Below, piece after piece: positions 42,336-52,740 of a DNA stretch of 64,000 bases. The translations under genes and the position numbers were made by a program. Under the pieces are notes generated by a model. The model made no database searches and had not been told where the DNA came from. It saw only the letters and a program-made list of their open reading frames with translations. The stretch is from Wurfbainia villosa (Eukaryota > Streptophyta > Magnoliopsida > Zingiberales > Zingiberaceae), in contig CM045988.1 of NCBI GenBank assembly GCA_025175895.1, positions 14,475,647-14,539,646 of the forward strand. Reading direction: 5' to 3'. Within the stretch, counting starts at the first letter, position 1. Each line of letters starts with the position of its first letter.

Positions 42336-43050
42336 CTAAAGAAGTGACTTCCCATTTAACTCCTCCAGAACAATTTTACTCTTGGGCTTGTGGCTTATCA
42401 CATAGTCTTCCTCTAGAAATCTGACATTCGTGTTAACGATCACCCTCTGATCTCTAGGACTACAAAACAAGTCAGAATAACTCATCATCGATCTAACCAT
42501 CTCCAAAAGAGTCCTATTCCTTCGTACTGCTACATTGTTCTGCTGGGGTGTGCCAGGTGCAGTCAATTGGGATTGAATCTCAACCTCTAATAAGTAGTTC
42601 CTAAACTCTCCCAAGAGGTACTCACCACCACAATCAGATCGTAGTGTCATCTTGAATAATTGTCTATAAAACAGACGAAATATTCAAGACCACCTCTTGC
42701 CTAGATAGTCATAGGACCATACGAATCAGAATGAACCAATTCCAACACATCTTTAGATCTATACCCCTTGGCCTTGAAAGGCCTCTTGGTCATCTTACCC
42801 TCCAAGCAAGATTCGCAGGTTGGGAGATTCTCCACCACTTATGAATCCAAAGGTCCATCAGCTATCAACCTTTGAATTCTACTTAGGTTAATATGACCAA
42901 GCCTAAGATCCCAAAGATATGTTTGGTTCATCTTCGAAGGTTCTTTTCTCTTATTAGACTTAGAAGATGAGTTAATAACTTCTATTTGCATCGTGGGAGC
43001 TTGTGGTTCAAGTTATAAATTTCCTATCTATGTACCTGAATAGATAATGT
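42336..43050 (-). pseudogene. COP5 integrase remnant
   Basis: The zinc domain is weakly readable at 42770-42930. The core resumes at 42650 with TLRSDCGGEYLLGEF (second Asp); the Glu region reads NNVAVRRNRTLLEMV, with Val in place of the catalytic Glu. Two deletions against COP3 are evident. About 100 bp is lost between the FIDNYSR stretch and the second Asp. About 240 bp is lost between MMSYSDL and SPRDQR, joining the core straight to the tail (NVRFLEEDYVISHKPKSKIV). Confidence 0.82.
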
Positions 43051-43716
43051 CCCTATTCCTTTTATAACAAATATGTCATGAAAAGAAATAGATTATCCAT
43101 CCAAAAACTATTTAGAAATCGAAATCAATTCTTTCTAAATAAGGGTACATAAAGGAAATTCTTAAGAACCAAAAACCTTCATTTTTCTCAAAAGATAAAT
43201 AAAACATCTCCCACTGCAATAGCCGCCATCTTCATGGCATTGCCCAAGTAAATGGTAATATCCCCTTTAGTTAGTCGTCGGGTTTCCTGGAACCCCTGCA
43301 AAGTGTTGCAGACATGATTAGTGGCTCTCGTATCTACACACCAGGTGCCGGTAGATAATGCCTCTAACCATGTTTCAACGACTGGACCAAAGGATATACC
43401 TTTGTTCTTCTTTGGATTGGGACAGTCTTTCTTCCAATGTCCATCCTGCTAGTAAGTGAAGTACTTGCCTTTCGGCTTCTTCACTCCTCCCTGAGATCCT
43501 CCCACCACGTTTGCTCCACCCTGTTTCTCCTTCTTCTTGCCTTTCGGCTTAGAAGTAGAAACCTTTTGAGCAACCATGGCTTGAGGACACTCTTTGAAGA
43601 GTGTATACTTGTACTTCTTAGCAGATAAGACAACTTCTAGATTCTTTTCCAATCACATTATTTGGGTACAGTAAGTTTATTTCCTTTAGTATCATAATAA
43701 GTGGACTGAAAGTCAT
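43051..43716 (-). pseudogene. COP5 gag and protease, internally deleted
   Basis: The gag ATG is at 43716-43714 (MTFSPL), matching COP3 and COP6. After about 45 codons the sequence jumps from the TLFKECP region to QAMVAQKVSTSKPKGKKKE, so about 480 bp that encode the capsid core in COP3 are missing. The basic tract and a decayed knuckle (YFTY for CFTC, then GHWKKDC) follow. Protease has WCVDT with the Gly of the active site changed (DTR for DTG), near 43340. No functional capsid could be made. Confidence 0.85.
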
Positions 43717-45290
43717 TTTGAAAATTCTAAGAATCACATAGATCATTACTTTAGATTTCAAAAAATTATTGATTCCTCAAACAATAAAATTTCGAAATCA
43801 ACCAACACCTCAAAACACCGAGAATATCGCATGCCACGATAGTGTGGACGTATACGAATTCTACATTTGTAAGAGGAGGTTTTACCCATTAATTTTATTA
43901 TCTTGTCAACCTTACTTTTTGACAAATAAAATTAATAGTTGGTTCCTCTTTGGCCCTACAAATAAAAGCAGTGACTCCGATGGGGAGGATACTTTTTATT
44001 TGTATCTAAGTGTGCACCATTACACGGTACTAAGGGAATTATTTCGGATTATGTGCCTTACCGATGGGGAAGTACACACGCTCCTAATTAATTTCCTATA
44101 ACCATTATTTGACCTAGTGATCTGCAAACAAACTCATCCGATGGGGAGGAAGGCACTGAGCCGACGCAAGAAGTTTGTTGCATCACATGTCAAATTGTAA
44201 TGGAGGCCGCGGGAATTAATTAAAATATCCCTCTCCCACTTAGTAAATTGATAATGAGGAATTTTTAAGCACACACAACATGCTTATTATTACTGTAGAT
44301 TTCAATAAAAAATTATTGATTCCTCAAACAATAAAATTTGAAATCAACCAACACCTCAAACACCGAGAATATCGCATGCCACGATAGTGTGGACGTATAC
44401 GAATTCTACATTTGTAAGAGGAGGTTTTACCCATTAATTTTATTATCTTGTCAACCTTACTTTTTGACAAATAAAATTAATAGTTGGTTTCTCTTCGGCC
44501 CTTCAAATAAAATTACTTTTTATTTGCATCTAAGTGTGCACCATTACACGGTACTAAGGGAATTATTTCGGATTATGTGCCTTACCGATGGGGAAGTACA
44601 CACGCTCCTAAATAATTTTCTATAACCATTATTTGACCTAGTGATCCGCAAACAAACTCATCCGATGGGGAGGAAGGCACTCAGAGCCGACGCGCAATTT
44701 TGTTGCATCACATGTCAAATTTTAATGGAGGCCGCGGGAATTAATTAAAATATCCCTATCCCACTTAGTAAATTGAAAATGAGGAATTTTAAGCACACAC
44801 AACATGCATATAAAACAAATCAGCAATAAATATGGAAAAATCAGAATTTTTCCAACTATTATGGCATTGTTCTCCAATATGCGTCCCGTTGTGTCGCCAC
44901 CTCATCCGCTCCATCTTTTCCCGTGCGCAAGTCACCAAAGAGTTCCGAGCTGAGATAAAACATTTTAATTTACATCCATCGATCCTATACTCCACGAAGG
45001 AGTGTACAAATAATCTAGATCGAAAGTAAACTAAAATGAGCGGCTAAACAATGCCGTATTTAATTACAAAAATTAAATACTAATCTAGCCTCGTCAACCC
45101 CGAGGATTCAAATAATATACAATCACACACACATGCAATCACATACACACATATATAGCCATAATAGTTGGATCTTATGCCTGCAACCAAAAAGTTAGCC
45201 TACGCACATCCTACTATTATCCGGCATACACAATATATGATAAATGCGTGAAAGTAACCGAATCCAAAACACACAAAACCGGAAACCGTG
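43717..45290 (-). other. COP5 untranslated leader with an internal duplication
   Basis: The leader is about 1.57 kb against 1.03 kb in COP3 because a block of roughly 530-560 bp is present twice in tandem (about 43740-44290 and 44291-44815). The two copies share long identical runs; the second lacks about 25 bp around the first CCGATGGGG box. ORFs on the plus strand inside each copy are not genes. The motif TCCGATGGGG occurs five times here. Confidence 0.85.
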
Positions 45291-45302
45291 GCTCTGATAC
45301 CA
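45291..45302 (-). other. COP5 primer binding site (initiator Met tRNA)
   Basis: The minus strand reads TGGTATCAGAGC, two bases from the LTR. Confidence 0.93.
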
Positions 45303-45446
45303 TTTGTTGGCAATGTGCTATACCTCGGAATGCTCATAGGCTCCCATGTCCCCGGATTAAAATTTTCACTAATGAAAACTAATCCGGATGGGATGAGTTT
45401 CCTAAGCACAACCAATTCGTCGTCGTGCTAATGACTTGAGCGATCG

Positions 45447-45469
45447 CTTGAACAAACTAGTTGTTCAAG
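45447..45469. other. LTR-end hairpin (COP5 right LTR)
   Basis: Same 9-bp stem as at 38834-38856. Confidence 0.75.
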
Positions 45470-46388
45470 CAACACAACTCTTCTAGTCGGTTAGCCGCGG
45501 AAGAGACGACGGACGGATCGCCGGTTTTTGTGTTTCTTATCGGGGTCCATGATTATACAAATACATGCAAATGCAAACTAGTATAATCAACATATACTAA
45601 CATAAAGAACATAAGCTAGCATATCAAATAAGAACATGAAAAGAACAATAATAAAAGTTGTGAAACTTTTATACCTCTTGATCTTCTATCGTATGTCCTA
45701 ACCTCCTTGTAGACTTCGTGTGGGCGAAGATCCTCCACAAGTTGAAGCTTCCTAGATCTTCTTCAATCCAAAGAAAGAAGAACTCTCTTTCCCTTCTTGC
45801 TTGAGCCAACCACCAATCCACAAAGGATTGATCCCGCCGGCCCCAAGAATAGAGAGAACAAAATGGAAACCACCAAGGAACCAAACTAGAGACAAAACCT
45901 AGCTTCTAGTGCCGCCGGCCAAGAAGAAGAGAAGAGGAGAAAGGGAATTCGGTTGAGCCAGGCCAAGGTGGAAGGAAGAGATCTAGGGACCGGACACACC
46001 CTAGGAAGAAGAAGAGATCCTCTCCTATAGTTTCCGCCCACTCTCCTTGCCAACCCTAGCCGCCCAACCAAACCCTAACCTAGGATTTCTTGCCACCCAA
46101 CCAAAGGAAAGGCAAAACCCTAATCTCTTTCGAAACCATCTTCTATGTGCCGGCTATGGAGGAGGGGAAGGAGAATAGAATGAGCACCGACCAAGGTAAA
46201 GGGTAGAAGGTAGGGCCGGCCATGTCTAAGGAAGAAGAAGAAGCTCATCTTGTGTTGCGGCCCAACTTTTCTCCCTAACCCTAGCCGCCCAAAAAATTCT
46301 AAACCAACTAGGATTCCTTGCCTCCAAAGGAAGCAAACCCTAATCCCCTAAACCATTCATTATCTCTTGCCGCCCAACCCAATAAGCC

Positions 46389-46397
46389 TTATATATA
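46389..46397 (-). promoter_or_regulatory. Likely TATA box of COP5 (right LTR)
   Basis: The minus strand reads TATATATAA; as this is the 5' LTR, it is the promoter that would drive the element. Confidence 0.6.
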
Positions 46398-46418
46398 GAG
46401 TTGGGTTTAGGCCTTTGT

Positions 46419-46505
46419 TTAATCTCCACCGTCGGTTCTAGGGTTTTAATCCCAACCGTCGGATCTAGAGATTTAATCTCAATCGTCGGTTCTAGGGATT
46501 TATTT
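46419..46505. repeat. 27-bp U3 repeat array (COP5 right LTR)
   Basis: Three units, same as the left copy. Confidence 0.87.
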
Positions 46506-47430
46506 TCCATCATTTGATCTAGACTTCATGAGGTTTATATTAGGCTACGATAGGGACCATGAGGAGGAGTTGGGTCTTGGCCACCCGATGGATCGGAACC
46601 ACACAAACTTGATCCATCAATGATGTTCCATTCCACTAGAGGATCATCATCGAACTACCTCACCAACCCCATAAATTAATATGGGCTCCATATATTATTT
46701 GTACATCCATCTCCCCGTGTTTAAGACATCGAATGTCCATCAATTAATTGATTTACTGACCATCAATTAATTAACATCTAACTCCTCGAGTAGTACCACT
46801 CAACCTTATCATCATGTTGACTAAGTCAACCTGCAGGGTTTACATGATGAACCTTATGAGCTCCTCAAGGGGACATCATCAACCTAATACATAGGACACG
46901 GATTCCTCCTATAATCAACGACACACCATGTTAATAATATCATTTCCCAACTTACCGGGCATATTGATTTAATCCATAGAAATCTCACCCTCTGGTAAAT
47001 CAAAGAAATAAATATTAAGTACATGTGCCCATTATTATATCGGGATTAAGAGCATGTACAACATAATATCCGAGGTCCGATTCAATTATGCAGTCAGCAA
47101 TAAATTGAATCACCTCTATGTCGGTCCTGCTCAATACACCTAAGTGTACTAGTGTAACTCTATGTTCAAGATAAAACAATACCAAGCTACACTACAACCA
47201 TGCCAATGGTTTGTCCAAAACCATCTTGGTTGTGAGCCTCTACTTATATTCTACAAGGAACTGATAACATGATCTTCTGTGCCACACCCAGGCACCATGT
47301 TATCTACAATGTAAAATATTAGACAATATGCAGACATATAAATATAACGTGCAAACAATGATAATGTGATTCTTATTTCAAAATAAAATGTTCATACCAA
47401 AGAGCTAGGCTTTCAGTATACATCCCAACA

Positions 47431-48955
47431 AATTGGATGCCTAGCGGGGGCTTCGGGCAGTGGTGGCGACAAGTGGAGGGTGCCGACTACTCCAAGGCAA
47501 AGTGAGCGGCAACTTTAGGGTTGCAAGGATTAGGGCTTAATAAAACCCTTAAGCCCTATTTTATAGAGAACAAATTCTCTTAATGATTATCGGATCATAA
47601 CCAAAATTTTGTTAATCAGCTCCATTAATTTAAGTTAAAATAAACAAAACCATGTTGGTCTATTTTAAGTTAAAACGAACCGAACCAACTTTTGGTTCAT
47701 TTGTTTAAAACAAACCAAACCCCTTTGGTTTATTCTCCTCCATTGGATTAGAACCAAACCAATTTGGTTCATCCATCATGTCTTCATAAGACACGGGCCA
47801 TCCACGCTTCCATTGCGACTAAAACGATTTCATGCTCACTCCATGTTTGGTCCAACCAAACCTAATTTCTCTCGCTCTGAGAATCTCATTCTCAAGCTCA
47901 TTTTAAATCCTTCGGATTACGCTCGATGTGCGTGTGACAAAATAGGTTATCGGTTTATGTTGGCCATCTATAATTAACCATTAATTATAGAACGATCATG
48001 AGTGGCACCTAGTAGTACATCATGATCCCCAATTAATCGAAAAGATCAACGGTTGATCCAGAACTATTTTTGAAACCCTTTAGAAGCTCGAATGAATCGT
48101 GCTCCATTCCCTTCACTCATCTTATACCCACTTGGTTCAGAACATGGTCTATAGTGTCGGTCCCCACTAGGTTGACTACGTCACACCTAGCCCAAGTATC
48201 ATTTCCTCGTCCTACGGATTCTAGTTACTGCACATGTATCGAAGAGTACCTTACTCTAAATATTTAATTCTTTGGCCAAAGACTTTAGTAACAATCCGAC
48301 GAGAGACCATGGGTATACATCTCCTCGCAAGGAGTGGTGAATCCTTTATAGGCTATACAAACACCTTCGATCACTTTGACTTATACCCAATCATCCCGGG
48401 TCCACATCTCCTTAGAGATGCTTGCTTAAGATGTCAAAGCATAAGTCTTTATGATCAAGATGACTTGAATACCACAAGTCAAAGGAACATCGCACTTAAG
48501 CTGCAGTAAGAACTTCATTGACATATCTATATATGCAGAGAACCATATGAAGTCTTACGGTTGTTTACTCCAATGAACTAGTTACCATAACTAGCATCCA
48601 CGATTAACTCCGAACATCACAATGTCTCCAGCTAGTGAGAATCAACTGCTTGGATACACCAAGGAGTATACCTCGTGCTAGTCTCGACAGAATCAATGGT
48701 GTCAAAATCCATCAATTCATCGACTAGGGATAATTCCGATACATCAAAATTACACATGTAGAGATACTCACTAGTTGTGATCCAATCACAAATTCTTTCA
48801 TGCTGTGAATCGTATCGTGGACATTCAGTAAATGAGTTTAAGATCCAATCAAATACATGAAAACATGTATACTCAAATAGTGAATCTTCATTTATCATAT
48901 AAATGGTTCAAACATAAGGCGATTGCCTTAGGACATCTCTCATATATTACTAACA
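47431..48955 (-). repeat. COP4 5' LTR, second piece
   Basis: It continues the COP4 LTR after COP5, aligned with 19990-21511, and ends ATTACTAACA. TATA-like TATAAAAT on the minus strand is at 47558-47565. Open frames at 48070-48900 mirror those in the left LTR and are not genes. Confidence 0.9.
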
Positions 48956-48960
48956 TATTT
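48956..48960. repeat. Right target site duplication of COP4 (TATTT)
   Basis: Exact repeat of 19292-19296. Confidence 0.9.
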
Positions 48961-49235
48961 TTGTTATGTGACTAATTTACTTGGACCCCGAATACAAACA
49001 CAAAATCGGCGATCCGTACATCATCTATTCCGTGGCTAATCGTAGAATAGAGGTTGGTTGCTTGAACAACAAGTTTGTTCAAGTGACCACTCTAATCGAA
49101 TAGCACGACGATGGAACGGTAGCTTGGGTAATCCCTATTTGTCAAGGATTATTTTTTTTTAATTCGGGGACGAAGACGAGATCGCCATGAACAAGCGACC
49201 GAGTTGAAGTGGGAAGCGAAGTTTCCTCCCTATCA
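48961..49235 (+). repeat. COP3 5' LTR, second piece
   Basis: It matches the last 275 bp of the COP3 3' LTR (57257-57531) and ends CCCTATCA, two bases before the primer site. Confidence 0.9.
49061..49083. other. LTR-end hairpin (COP3 5' LTR)
   Basis: CTTGAACAA and TTGTTCAAG around a 5-base loop. Confidence 0.75.
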
Positions 49236-49237
49236 AG

Positions 49238-49250
49238 TGGTATCAGAGCC
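49238..49250 (+). other. COP3 primer binding site (initiator Met tRNA)
   Basis: TGGTATCAGAGCC starts two bases after the LTR. Confidence 0.94.
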
Positions 49251-50283
49251 ACGGTTTCCGATTTTGTGAGTTTAGGATTCGGTTACTTTTATGCACTTTT
49301 CATATATTATTTGTGCCAGATAATAGTAGGATGTGTGTACACTAACTTTTTGGTTGCAGGCATAGGATCCAACTATTATGGCCATATGTGTGTATGTGAT
49401 TGTATGTGTGTAATTGTATATTATTTGAATCCTCGGGGTTGATGAGGTTAGTATTTAATTTTGTAATTAAGTACGACATTGTTTAGCTTGTTTTATTTTA
49501 GTTTACTTTCAATCTAGATTTCATGTACACTTCTTCGTGGAGTATAGGATCGATGGATGTAAATTAAAATAGTTTTTCTCAGCTCGGATCTCTGGATGGA
49601 TTGTACATGGCGTAGGGAGGAGCAGACGAGATGGCGATACGACAGGAGGCATATTGGAGACAAAAGCCATAATAGTTGGAAAATATTTTTTTTATATTTA
49701 TTGCTTCTTGTTTGATATGCATGTCATAGGCTAGGAAAATTCCTCAATTTTAAATTACTAAGTGGGAAAGGGATATTTTTGTAAATTCCCACGGCCTCCA
49801 TTACGATTTGACATGTGATGCAAACAAACTTGCACGTCGGCTCTGAGTGCCTTCCTCCCCATCGGATGAGTTTGTTTACGGATCACAGGGTCGAATATGG
49901 TTATAGGAAATTATTAAGGAACGTGTGTACTTCCCCATCGGAAGGCACATAACCTGAGATAATTACCTTGGTACCGAGTAATAGTGAACACTTAGATGTA
50001 AATAGGAGTATCCTTCCCATCGAAGTCACTGCTTTTATTTGTAGGGCCAAAGAGGAACCAACTATTAATTTTATTTGTCAAAAAGATAGGTTGACAAGAT
50101 AGTAAAATTAATGGGTAAAACCTCCTCTTACAAATGTAGAATTTGTATACGTCCATACTATCGTGGCATACGATATACTCGGTATTTTGAGGTGTTAGTT
50201 GATTTTAAAATTTTATTGTTTGAGGAATCAATAATTTTTTGAAATCTAATGTTTTGATCTATGTGATTCTTAGGTTTTTCAAA
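49251..50283 (+). other. COP3 untranslated leader
   Basis: 1.03 kb of non-coding leader homologous to the COP6 leader (60370-61411) and, reversed, to COP5. CCCCATCGGA occurs at 49857-49866 and 49933-49942, and a one-base variant ends at 50023, about 76 and 82 bp apart. The 77-aa open frame at 49209-49442 spans LTR and primer site and is not a gene. Confidence 0.8.
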
Positions 50284-51068
50284 ATGACTTTCAACCCGCT
50301 TGCTGTGATACTGAAAGAAAATAAACTTACTGGACCCAATTATGTTGATTGGAAGAGGAATCTTGATATTGTCTTGACTGCTGAGGAATAAAAATATGTA
50401 CTCCTCGAAGAGTGCCCTCCTAAGCCCGTGGATGATTCTGGGGAAAAGGAGAAAGATAGTTATAAGAAGTGGATTAAGGTTGATGAGATGGTGCGATGTT
50501 ACATTTTGGCATCTATTTCAAATGTACTGCAACATCAGCATCAAGCCATGCCCACTACTTATGACATGATGCTCAATCTCAAAGAGCTTTTCGGACACCA
50601 TAATCAGGCTGCGAGGTAGGAAGCCATGAGGAACTTGATGATGACTACCATGATCGAGGGAACACCCGTGAGGGATCATGTTCTCAAGATCATGGCTCAT
50701 TTGAATGAGCTGGAAGTCCTCGGAGCTGAGATCGATGGGGAAACCCAGGTCGATATCATTCTACAATCTCTACCTAGGAGTTTTGAGCAGTTTTGCCTGA
50801 ACTAAAACATGAATAAGAGGTTGTATTCGTTGGAGGAGCTTCTGACAGAACTCTAGTCGGCAGAGGGGCTATTTCGTCAGAGTGCTCAGGCGCAGGCCAT
50901 GGTTACCCAAAAGGTTTATACTTCTAAGCCGAAAGGCAAGAAGAAGAAGAAACAAGCTGGGGAAAAGGTGGCGGGAGGTTCTCAGGGAGGAGTGAAGAAG
51001 GCGAAAGGCAAGTGCTTCACTTGCAAGTAGACTGAACACTAGAAGAAGGACTGGCCCAACCGGGAGCA
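50284..51068 (+). pseudogene. COP3 gag
   Basis: It starts at the ATG at 50284 (MTFNPL), chosen because COP6 has the same start at the same distance from its primer site. Capsid motifs: LTGPNYVDWKRNLDIVL (about residue 15), EMVRCYILASISNVLQ, then the basic tract SKPKGKKKKKQ and a knuckle CFTCK-TEH-KKDW in which two codons are stops and the last Cys is Trp. In-frame stops occur at 50389, 50617, 50803, 50854, 51028 and 51040. COP6 has sense codons at all of these except 50617. The frame itself is unbroken. Confidence 0.9.
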
Positions 51069-52740
51069 GAACAAAGGTATATCTTTTGGTCTAGTCATTG
51101 AAACATTTTTAGGGGTGTTATCTACCGACACCTGATGTGCAGATACGGGAGCCACTGATCATGTCTGCAATACTTTGTAGGGGTTCCAGGAAACCAGACG
51201 ACTGGCTGAAGGGGAGATTACCATCTACTTGGGTGATGCTACGAAGGTAGCGGCTGTTGCAGTGGGAGATGTTTATTTGTCTTTTGAGAAGAATAAAGTT
51301 TTGGTTCTTAAGAATTGCCTTTATGTACCTTTATTTAGAAAGAATTTGATTTCGATTTCTAAATTGTTTATGGATGGATATTCTATTTCTTTTAATGACA
51401 GAGTTGTTATAAAAAGGAATAGGGAGATTATCTGTTCTAGTGCATTGATAGGAAATTTATATACACTTGAACCAAAAGCTCCCATGATGCAAATAGAAGT
51501 AAATAACTCATATTCTAATTCCAATAAGAGAAAAGAACCTTCGAAGATGAACCAAACATATCTTTGCCATCTAAGTCTAGGTCATATTAACCTAAGCAGA
51601 ATTCAAAGGTTGATAGCTGATGGACCTCTAGGTTCATTAGTGGTGGAAGATTTCCCAACCTGTGAATCTTGCTTAGAGGGTAAAATAACCAAGAGGCCTT
51701 TTAAGGCCAAGGGGTATAGTGCCAAAGATGTGTTGGAGTTGGTTCATTCTGATTTGTGTGGTCCTATGTCTATCCAGGCAAGAGGTGGTTTTGAATATTT
51801 CGTCTCCTTTATAGACGATTATTCGAGATATGGATACATTTACTTGATGCACCGCAAGTCTGAATGCTTTGATAAGTTCAAAGAATTCAAGGCTGATGTG
51901 GAGAAACATCAAGGTAAAATTATCAAGACACTACAATCTGATCGTGGTGGTGAGTACCTCTTGGGAGAGTTTAGGAATTACTTATCAGAGGCTGAGATCC
52001 AATCCCAATTGTCTGCACCTGGAACACCCCAGTAGAATGGTGTAGCAAAGCGAAGGAATAGGACTCTTATGGAGATGGTTAGATCAATGATGAGTTATTC
52101 TGAGTTGCAAGATTCATTCTGGGGGTATGCACTAGATACGACGGTGTATATTCTGAACTTGGTTCCATCTAAATCAGTGCCTTCTACTCCCACAGAATTG
52201 CGGACTGGGTGAATGCCTAGTCAGAGACATATTCGGATTTGGGAGAGTCCAACACATATGCTGAAGGTAGATGTTGGTAAGTTGGAACCTCGTACAGAAG
52301 TGCACATGTTCGTTGGGTGTCCTAGAGAAACGAAAGGTGGTTTATTTTATAGTCCTAGAGATCAGAGGGCGATCATTAGCATGAACGCCAGATTTCTAGA
52401 GGAAGACTATGTGATGAACCACAAGCCCATGAGTAAGATTGTTCTGGAGGAATTGAGAGGGGAACTCACTACTTCAGTACCACCAGTACAAGAGGATATA
52501 CCACAAGTCACTGCACCGTGTGTCACAGAAGATACACAGGTGATACCTCATCGTAGTGGGAGGGTTGTTAGACAGCCTGATAGATTCATGTTCTTGGGAG
52601 AATCTTCTGATTTAGTCCCTTGTGAACATGAACCTGATCCCTGGACATATGACAAGGCAATCCAAGATAAAGATGCGATATCTTGGCAAAGTGTAATGAA
52701 TACTGAGATTGTATCTATGGATTTAAATCAGGTCTGAGAG
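51069..52740 (+). pseudogene. COP3 protease and integrase
   Basis: This is the same frame as gag. The protease active site is ADTGATDHVCNTL (about 51140-51180), with a TGA just before at the Trp position (51133) and a TAG at 51178. A long clean stretch 51229-52035 holds the barrel (LGDATKVAAVAVGDVYL), the zinc domain (HLSLGHINLSRIQRL to CESCLEGK), the first catalytic Asp (VHSDLCGPM) and the second (LQSDRGGEYLLGEF). A TAG at 52033 precedes NGVAKRRNRTLMEMV, where the catalytic Glu is Lys. The tail runs 52213-52737 (YSPRDQRAIISMNARFLEED) to a TGA at about 52735. Confidence 0.9.

Larger units (their letters stand above)
38692..47430 (-). mobile_element. COP5, Copia retrotransposon with deleted interior
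   Basis: This 8.74-kb minus-strand element has LTRs 38692-40820 and 45305-47430 that look 98 to 99 percent identical. Primer site and purine tract are present. The interior is short (4.48 kb) and has several deletions relative to COP3 and COP6, in gag, in integrase (two) and in reverse transcriptase, plus a duplicated leader segment. The LTRs are a subfamily of the COP3 type. The target duplication is imperfect: GCTGG on the left at 38687-38691 against AATTGG on the right at 47431-47436. Confidence 0.9.
45305..47430 (-). repeat. COP5 5' LTR (right copy)
   Basis: 2126 bp, nearly identical to 38692-40820. The whole set of LTR landmarks is repeated: hairpin 45447-45469, TATA box 46389-46397, 27-bp array 46419-46505. 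Confidence 0.94.
19297..48955 (-). mobile_element. COP4, Copia retrotransposon with TEK2 and COP5 nested in it
   Basis: This minus-strand element has LTRs of about 2.2 kb. The left LTR is whole (19297-21511). The right one is in two pieces (37987-38691 and 47431-48955, together 2230 bp) around COP5. The internal part is split by TEK2 inside protease. Gag, protease and integrase share one frame across the TEK2 insertion, from 36719 down to 22781, interrupted only by stop codons. Removing the inserts leaves about 9.5 kb. LTRs agree at roughly 95 percent by eye. It inserted in the 5' LTR of COP3. Confidence 0.9.

Noticed and set aside
43769..44625. Two similar 95-110 codon frames on the plus strand
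   Set aside because: They are the two copies of the duplicated COP5 leader, antisense to the element, and the same region is not open in COP3 or COP6.
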